Part shown: positions 58,865 to 64,000 of the stretch, piece after piece | Numbering within the stretch: position 1 is the stretch's first letter | How the letters are laid out: every line of letters begins with the position of its first letter | DNA from: Desulfurivibrio sp044068515 | GTDB taxonomy: Bacteria; Desulfobacterota; Desulfobulbia; Desulfobulbales; Desulfurivibrionaceae | Direction of reading: 5' to 3' | DNA: 64,000 bases | Assembly: GCF_044068515.1 (NCBI RefSeq) | Contig: NZ_JBIPKI010000005.1 | Coordinates: 21,443 to 85,442 of the forward strand | Made by a program: the position numbers and the translations under genes | Notes under the pieces: generated by a model | What the model saw: only the letters and a program-made list of their open reading frames with translations | What the model was told of the DNA's origin: nothing | Database searches by the model: none

Positions 58865-60235
58865 CTATGCTTCTCTCCGGCTGACCTGCAGCAAGCGCCA
58901 GCTTTGCAGCAGGGCCGCGGTGGTCAAGCCCGCCACCAGGCCGATCCAGAACCCTTTGGCGCCCAGGTACAGGCCAGGCCAGGGGGAAAGCCCCAGCAGA
59001 TAACCCGTCGGCAAGCCGATGAACCAGAAGGCGATGAAGGTTATAACCATCGGCACCCGGGTGTCCTTGTAGCCCCGCAGGCCGCCGGTGGCGCTCACCT
59101 GGATGGCATCGGAAACCTGGAACAGGGCCGCGAAAAACAGCAAATGGACGGCCACCTGGCGCACCGCCGCGTCGGGGCTGTAAAGGGCGGCGATGGCCGG
59201 AGCGAAGAGCAGAATGGCGCCGGAAAAGAACATGGCGGTCACCAGGGTGGTCAGGATTCCCCCCAGGGCGCTGAAGCGGGCCGCCCCGCGATCGCCGCGG
59301 CCCAGGGCCTGGCCGACCCGGATGGTAATGGCCATGGAAAAACTCAGCGGCACCATGAAGATCAGCGAAGTGATGTTGAGGGCGATCTGGTGTCCCGCCA
59401 CCACCGTGGCGCCCAGGGAGGCCACCAGCAGGGCGATCACCGCGAACATGCTGGTTTCAATGAAGAGAGCGATTCCGATGGGAAAGCCCAGCCGGACCAT
59501 CTGGCCGATCAGGCCCGGGGCGGGGGGAGCCCAGGCCAGCAGGGGAGGCAAAAAGCGGTAGCCCCGGCCGCGGTGGATTAGAACCGCCAGGGCCAGCATC
59601 ATCACCCACAGCACCAGGGCGGTGGCCCAACCGCAACCGACCCCGCCCATGGCGGGAAAACCCAGCTTGCCGTAAATCAGGACATAGTTGGCGGGGATAT
59701 TGCAGGCCAGGCCCAGAAAGCCGATCACCATGATCGGCCGGGTCAGGGAAATCCCTTCGCTGAACGAACGCAGAGCCTGGTAGATCGCCAGGGCCGGAAA
59801 ACCCCAGGCGATTGCCTGCATATACCCCCCCGCCAGAAGCTGGACCTCCTTTTCCAGGTTAAGGATATCCAGCAGCCATTCCACATTGCGCAGCAGCAAT
59901 AACCCTCCCAGGCCAATGAACAGGGCAATCCACAGGCCCTGGCGCAGGACGGTGGGGATGGCCTGGTGGTTGGCGCCGCCGAAATGCTGGGCCACCATGG
60001 GGGTTATGGCCATCAGGATCCCGCCGGCGGATAAAACGATGGGAAACCAGATACTGCTGCCGATGGCCACCGCCGCCAGATCAGCCGGGCTGACCCGGCC
60101 GGCCATGACCGTATCGACAAAACCCATGGCCATATGAGCCACCTGGGCCAGGATCAGGGGCAGGCTCAGGCGGACCAGGCGGCGCAACTCGGCCAGATAG
60201 GCAGCCAGGAAAAGCTGGACGTCTTTTTTACGCAT
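58865..60235 (-). CDS. MATE family multidrug/cation antiporter
   Basis: 456 residues forming twelve membrane helices in two six-helix halves. The first half opens with LRRLVRLSLPLILAQVAHMAMGFVDTVMAGRVSPADLAAVAIG, a strong NorM-type signature. The second half has IGQMVRLGFPIGIALFIETSMFAVIALLV and HQIALNITSLIFMVPLS. NorM-type proteins export cationic drugs with Na+ or H+. It starts at ATG 60235 and is divergent from the ABC exporter gene, with a shared ~218-nt upstream region. The DUF305 stop is just beyond its 3' end. Confidence 0.92.
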   Translation of the reverse strand: MRKKDVQLFLAAYLAELRRLVRLSLPLILAQVAHMAMGFVDTVMAGRVSPADLAAVAIGSSIWFPIVLSAGGILMAITPMVAQHFGGANHQAIPTVLRQGLWIALFIGLGGLLLLRNVEWLLDILNLEKEVQLLAGGYMQAIAWGFPALAIYQALRSFSEGISLTRPIMVIGFLGLACNIPANYVLIYGKLGFPAMGGVGCGWATALVLWVMMLALAVLIHRGRGYRFLPPLLAWAPPAPGLIGQMVRLGFPIGIALFIETSMFAVIALLVASLGATVVAGHQIALNITSLIFMVPLSFSMAITIRVGQALGRGDRGAARFSALGGILTTLVTAMFFSGAILLFAPAIAALYSPDAAVRQVAVHLLFFAALFQVSDAIQVSATGGLRGYKDTRVPMVITFIAFWFIGLPTGYLLGLSPWPGLYLGAKGFWIGLVAGLTTAALLQSWRLLQVSRREA

Positions 60236-60453
60236 GATCCTTGTTTACCATTTATCCCCTCCCGGGACTGCCGCTATTTTGCGCCGCAGGATCGCAAAAG
60301 TCAGGCCCGGCTTTTGCGTTGACAGGCCGGCCGGAAGCAAATATAAAGTACTTTCCGGTGCATAAAAGCCGGAATTGTCCGGTTGTGCCTGGTCGGCCCT
60401 GCCCGCTGCAAGGAGGCCAGGCGACTTTTTTTATCACCCACCTCCGTCATCCC
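60236..60453. other. Divergent upstream region of MATE and ABC exporters
   Basis: 218 nt between the two exporter genes. Upstream in-frame codons extend the ABC frame through it, but they lack family sequence. An AT-rich patch at about 60335-60355 (AAATATAAAGTAC) is the likeliest promoter. No operator repeat is obvious. Confidence 0.35.
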
Positions 60454-62322
60454 GTGACCTCCGAGACTAATCAAGACCACGACCAGGAGCATGACCAGTC
60501 AGCCGCTCTGGGCAGCTATCTCTGGCAGGTTTTTCCTTTTGTTAAGCCCTACAAGGCGCGGATCGGCATTGGCCTGCTCCTGAACGGCCTGGCCCGGCTT
60601 TTCGACTTGCTGCCCCTGGTCCTGATCGGCTGGGTGGTGGATGCCATCACCAGCCAGGGGGAAGCCGGCACCGAGCCCAGCGTCTTTTTCTGGTTCGGCC
60701 TGGCCGTGCTGGGAACCTTTCTGGCTCTGGCCGTTTTTCAGAGTCTCAGCGATTATTGCCTGGATACCATGGCCCAGAAAGTGCGCCACGATTTGCGCCT
60801 GGCCATCTATGCCCACCTGCAGCGCCTGGATGCCGGCTTTTTCGAGGAGCGCCAAACCGGTGATTTGCTGGCCGTGGCCTCCAACGACGTGGACAATCTG
60901 GAATACTTTTTCTCCGATGTCACCACCAACATTGTCCGCCTGGTAATCACCTTTGTCGGCGTTTACGGCTTTCTGTTCTGGCTCGACTGGCGGCTGGCCC
61001 TGCTGCTGATCGCCCCCTTGCCCTTTGCCGTGGTGGCCGTCCGCTTCTTTGCCGTCCGGGTTCAGCCCCAGTACCGCAAGGCCCGGCGGGCCGTGGGGGA
61101 GATCAACAGCATCCTGGAAAACAATATTCGGGGAATCGGGGTCATCCAGGCCTTTACCGCCGAAGAGGAGCAGCTGCGCCTGGTGGCCAAGCGGTCCCGC
61201 CAGTATGTCGATGCAGCCATCTCCGCCGCCCGGGAGCGGGCCCGGTTCATTCCCCTGATTTACCTGGTGGCCGGCCTGGCCTTTGCCCTGCTGATTACGG
61301 GGGGAGCCTGGCTGACCGCCACCGCAGGCGGGCCCAGCCTGGGCAATTTCACCACCTTCGTGCTCTTTGCCGTCCGCCTGGTCTTTCCCCTCTTTATTTT
61401 CGGCATGCTGATCAGCCAGATTCAGCGCTCGGAGGCCTCGGCCCGGCGGATCGCCAAGCTGCTGGCCACCGCGCCCCGGGTAATCGATCATTCCCAGGCC
61501 CGGGAGCTGGCCGGGGTTCCCGATAAGATTGATCTCCGGGGGGTCGATTTCGCCTACAGTCCGGGCCGGCCGGTGCTGCGCGGGGTTAGTTTCGAGTTGC
61601 GGCGGGGCCGGGTGCTGGGCATCGTTGGCCCCACCGGGGCGGGCAAGAGTACCCTGGTCAAACTTCTGCTGCGCTATTATGATCCGGGCGCGGGGGACAT
61701 CCGGGTCAACGGCCAGCCCCTGCCGCTGCTGCAGCTCGAGAGTTTTCGCCGCCATGTGGGCTATGTTTCCCAGGAGGCTTTTCTTTTTTACGGCACCGTG
61801 GCCGAAAATATTCGCCTGGGCTCTCCTGAGGCGGATTTGGACGAGGTGAAGCAGGCGGCCCGGATTGCCGGGGCTGACGAATTCATCGAGCAACTGCCCG
61901 CCCGGTACGACACCCTGATCGGGGAACGGGGTTTGAAACTCTCCGGCGGCCAGCGCCAGCGAGTTTCCCTGGCCCGGGCGGTGCTGCGCAATCCGGCCCT
62001 GATCGTGCTGGATGAGGCCACCTCGGCCGTGGATACCCGCACCGAGGAACTGATCCAGGCCAACCTGCTTCGTTTCAAGCAGGGACGGATGACCGTGGCG
62101 GTGGCCCACCGCCTGTCCACCATCCGCAACTGCGACGAAATCCTGGTGCTGGTGGACGGCACCATCGCCGAGCGCGGCACCCATGCCGGTCTCCTGGCGC
62201 AGGGCGGGGTTTACGCCGGCCTCTGGCGGGTCCAGAGCGGGGAGAGCGGGGCCGGCAGCCGCGACTGCGAGGGGCCGGCAGCAGGGACGGCGGCAGCATC
62301 CACCCTGAAGGCCGTTGATTGA
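60454..62322 (+). CDS. ABC exporter half-transporter (MsbA/MdlB-like)
   Basis: A fused six-helix membrane domain and ATPase. From GTG 60454 it has 622 residues; the start is uncertain, because no clear ribosome site precedes any candidate. The membrane domain covers about residues 20-330 (RIGIGLLLNGLARLFDLLPLV, DYCLDTMAQKVRHDLRLAIY). The ATPase has Walker A IVGPTGAGKSTLVKLLL, Q-loop YVSQEAFLF, signature LKLSGGQRQRVSLARA, Walker B ALIVLDEATSAVD and H-loop VAHRLSTI. Homodimer exporters of this type flip lipids or drugs. A Gly/Ala-rich tail ends the protein. Confidence 0.9.
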   Translation: MTSETNQDHDQEHDQSAALGSYLWQVFPFVKPYKARIGIGLLLNGLARLFDLLPLVLIGWVVDAITSQGEAGTEPSVFFWFGLAVLGTFLALAVFQSLSDYCLDTMAQKVRHDLRLAIYAHLQRLDAGFFEERQTGDLLAVASNDVDNLEYFFSDVTTNIVRLVITFVGVYGFLFWLDWRLALLLIAPLPFAVVAVRFFAVRVQPQYRKARRAVGEINSILENNIRGIGVIQAFTAEEEQLRLVAKRSRQYVDAAISAARERARFIPLIYLVAGLAFALLITGGAWLTATAGGPSLGNFTTFVLFAVRLVFPLFIFGMLISQIQRSEASARRIAKLLATAPRVIDHSQARELAGVPDKIDLRGVDFAYSPGRPVLRGVSFELRRGRVLGIVGPTGAGKSTLVKLLLRYYDPGAGDIRVNGQPLPLLQLESFRRHVGYVSQEAFLFYGTVAENIRLGSPEADLDEVKQAARIAGADEFIEQLPARYDTLIGERGLKLSGGQRQRVSLARAVLRNPALIVLDEATSAVDTRTEELIQANLLRFKQGRMTVAVAHRLSTIRNCDEILVLVDGTIAERGTHAGLLAQGGVYAGLWRVQSGESGAGSRDCEGPAAGTAAASTLKAVD

Positions 62323-62392
62323 TCCGGGGGCAGGCTGGAGCGCCAGGCTTGTTGCCGGGCCGGGACCGGCAGGCGGGTGGAGGAACCGGGCC

Positions 62393-63157
62393 TTGAGAAT
62401 CCAGCTCATGATCAATACGGCGATCTGCTTGCTGCTGCTGGGTTGGACCCTGCTGCCGGAACCGGTTCGCGGCTGGCTCTTTTTACCCCTCTGGGCGCTG
62501 GCCGTTGTCCTGGTCTTCTCCGGCAGCATCGAGGCGGCCAGATTACGCCGCCGGGCCTGGCTGGGCCAGTATCTGCAGGCCGGTTCACCCTGGAACCATC
62601 TGCTGCGCGGTGGTGTCCTGATGATCAGCCGGCACCTGTTGCTGGCCCTGGTCCTGGCCAACCTGATGCTGGTCAAGCTGCTGATCATGAATCCCTGGCT
62701 CTGGCTGGTTTTGTTGTTGAACCTCCCTCTGCTGGCCGGCCTGACCGCCGGGGTCCGGGCCCGCCTGCAGCGGCACGCCAAGCCCGAGGTGGTGCGCCCC
62801 CTGGCCCGTAGAATCATCGTGCCGGTCAACGTTAGCCTGCTGTTGCTGGTTTACCTCTTGGTATCGCTGAATTTGTCGCAACCCAACCTGGTCGGCCAGA
62901 GCTGGCTCGGCGCCATGAGCGGCAACCTGCCGGCTTCTTCGGCCTCCGGCACTCTGCCGGGCATGTTGATGCACTTTCAGCAGACCTTGGAGCTGACCGC
63001 CCAATGGGCCCTGCAAAACACCCTGGGCGGCCAGGGGAGCGGCAGCTTTCTGGGCCTGCTGGGCTGGAGCCTTTTTTTTCTCACCAGCGGGACGTTTCTC
63101 TGGGCCTGGGTCCGCCTCCTGGTCGGGGCCGAAGCCCTGCGGGAACGAAACCGCTGA
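62393..63157 (+). CDS. Unknown multi-pass membrane protein
   Basis: I choose TTG 62393 (254 residues) because GGAGGA lies eight bases upstream; ATG 62408 is an alternative. About six hydrophobic helices appear (INTAICLLLLGWTLLP, LFLPLWALAVVLVFSG, LLLALVLANLMLVKLLI, LWLVLLLNLPLLAGLTAG, VSLLLLVYLLVSLNL, LLGWSLFFLTSGTFLWAW). A loop near residue 190 is rich in Ser, Gly and Gln. I recognise no family motif. It lies 15 bases before the next membrane gene, so the two probably form one unit. Confidence 0.75.
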   Translation: MRIQLMINTAICLLLLGWTLLPEPVRGWLFLPLWALAVVLVFSGSIEAARLRRRAWLGQYLQAGSPWNHLLRGGVLMISRHLLLALVLANLMLVKLLIMNPWLWLVLLLNLPLLAGLTAGVRARLQRHAKPEVVRPLARRIIVPVNVSLLLLVYLLVSLNLSQPNLVGQSWLGAMSGNLPASSASGTLPGMLMHFQQTLELTAQWALQNTLGGQGSGSFLGLLGWSLFFLTSGTFLWAWVRLLVGAEALRERNR

Positions 63158-63172
63158 GCAGGAGTGAGCAGC

Positions 63173-64000
63173 ATGGACCGCAACCGGCCCCGCCCGCCCG
63201 AGCCGCGGATTCCCTTGCGCCCCTGGCAGATCTGGCTTGCCGGCGCGCTGCTGGTCACCGGCGCTTTCGTCTTGCTGAGCCTGGGCCTGCGCAACCTTGG
63301 GGATCGCCTGGCCGCTGATGAAGTTTTTGCCGTCCTGGTCAACCAGCAAAGGCTGCTGCTTGACGGCGAAACCCTGCGGGCCTTCGACCAGGAGCTGTCC
63401 GGCCTGTCGGGTCAGCAACTCGAGAGGGTCTCCGGTCACCTGCGGCACTGGGTCGACCGGCAGGTGGACGAAGCCTTTGCCCTGGCCATCGGCGCGGTGC
63501 CCGGCTACCTGGACTGGTACTACTCCCTGCCGGGATCCTACACCAGGCTCTATCTTGCGGTTTACGGCCAACTGGAAACCGGGGTGCAGGAACAGATGTA
63601 CCGCCAGCTCTTCGCGGCCAGCGGCATGCAGGGGCGCCTGGAGCAGTTCGAAGATAATTTCAGCCGGGAAATTGAGGGTCAATTGCAGGGGGTGGGTGAT
63701 GCTCTGCGGGCCCAACTGGCCGAGCGTTACCAGGATTTCCAGACTGAGCAGGAGGTTGGGTCTGGCGGAGAGCGGCAATTGGATTTCGACCGGGCCATCG
63801 AACTGGCTTTCAGTCCCGGGCGGGAGGACATCCAGCGCTGGCAGGCCGGGGCCCAAGCGGCGGGAGTGACCGGGGCCGGCTCTCTCGCCCTGCTGAGCCG
63901 GCGGGCCATCCTGCCCCGGCTGATCAGATTGCCGGCGGTCCAAACCGCCCTCCAGGGCCTGGCCCGCCATGTCGCCGCCTTGGCGCCGCGCCCTGCTGGA
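63173..64000 (+). CDS. Unknown membrane-anchored protein (cut by right edge)
   Basis: The frame is open from ATG 63173 to the window end, 276 residues, with GGAGTGAG upstream. After a Pro/Arg-rich start, one membrane helix at about residues 25-45 (LAGALLVTGAFVLLSLGL) anchors a likely periplasmic domain. The domain is rich in Gln, Leu and Glu helices. It has aromatic segments such as YLDWYYSLPGSYTRLYL and a Gln-rich helix (EDNFSREIEGQLQGVG). A second hydrophobic area may start near residue 240 (GVTGAGSLALLS). No motif I can name. It is the likely partner of the membrane gene just upstream. Confidence 0.7.
   Translation, partial: MDRNRPRPPEPRIPLRPWQIWLAGALLVTGAFVLLSLGLRNLGDRLAADEVFAVLVNQQRLLLDGETLRAFDQELSGLSGQQLERVSGHLRHWVDRQVDEAFALAIGAVPGYLDWYYSLPGSYTRLYLAVYGQLETGVQEQMYRQLFAASGMQGRLEQFEDNFSREIEGQLQGVGDALRAQLAERYQDFQTEQEVGSGGERQLDFDRAIELAFSPGREDIQRWQAGAQAAGVTGAGSLALLSRRAILPRLIRLPAVQTALQGLARHVAALAPRPAG

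Noticed and set aside
60499..62829. 776-residue minus-strand frame opposite the ABC exporter
   Set aside because: Antisense shadow of a clear ABC transporter; no ribosome site or domain.

Overview
The window is 64 kb of GC-rich bacterial chromosome. It carries mostly housekeeping genes and shows no IS element, prophage, CRISPR array, rRNA or tRNA gene that I can recognise. The gene content fits a Gram-negative anaerobe of the Desulfobacterota, with Desulfobulbales/Desulfurivibrio-like as my best guess. The supporting evidence is a stand-alone siroheme/4Fe-4S sulfite-reductase-like protein, a CooC-type maturation ATPase, a two-subunit class I (Fe-S) fumarase, outer-membrane lipoproteins and a probable selenoprotein. 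The taxonomic call is inference.

Layout: 1-9.5 kb holds the end of a probable speA, a small unknown gene, the sulfite-reductase-like gene, a Na/phosphate cotransporter, cmoA-cmoB and yhbY on the minus strand, a TraB-family membrane protein, a sensorless histidine kinase and rsmI. At 9.5-16.6 kb are a triplicated hairpin repeat, rlmE, and a tightly packed yebC-ruvC-ruvA-ruvB-panB run in which ruvC appears to start with CTG, followed by both fumarase subunits. At 16.6-22.3 kb on the minus strand are the division operon ftsE-ftsX-envC-ctpA and a cooC-like gene. At 22.6-35 kb are ileS-lspA, fabD, and a translation operon ffh-rpsP-khpA-rimM-trmD-SPOUT methyltransferase-rplS-rnhB-yraN, then pdxA and tmk. 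At 35-48 kb are a TPR lipoprotein with a LolB-like lipoprotein, a radical-SAM/DUF2344 fusion, rng, rplU-rpmA-obgE, proB-proA and nadD. At 48-55.4 kb is a trehalose block: DUF5752 gene, treT, treZ, treY. The right end has a diguanylate cyclase, a YeeE/YedE pair with a DUF305 gene, a MATE exporter divergent from an ABC exporter, and two unknown membrane genes, the last cut by the window edge.

Two signals stand out. First, the YeeE/YedE gene at 57286 has an in-frame TGA where this family has the cysteine of a GC-x-SGHG motif. The frame stays open after the TGA, finishes the family motif and a membrane helix, and ends in a 4-nt overlap with the partner gene. A hairpin with a bulged T and a GGTT loop follows the TGA at the spacing of a bacterial SECIS. 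This predicts a selenocysteine-containing sulfur or selenium transporter subunit. Second, a family of about 100-nt two-armed hairpins sits directly after stop codons (rsmI, fumarase alpha, ctpA, proB, proA and weaker copies elsewhere). They share a GATCAG / CTGCTT internal loop while the outer and apical stems differ in sequence but stay paired. They look like a mobile or structural 3'-end element.

How the genes work together: most neighbours belong to known conserved clusters (Holliday-junction resolution, septal peptidoglycan control by FtsEX-EnvC, SRP/ribosome maturation, ribosomal large subunit plus Obg, proline synthesis). The accessory parts are osmoprotection (two independent trehalose routes), sulfur/selenium transport and export of toxic compounds.
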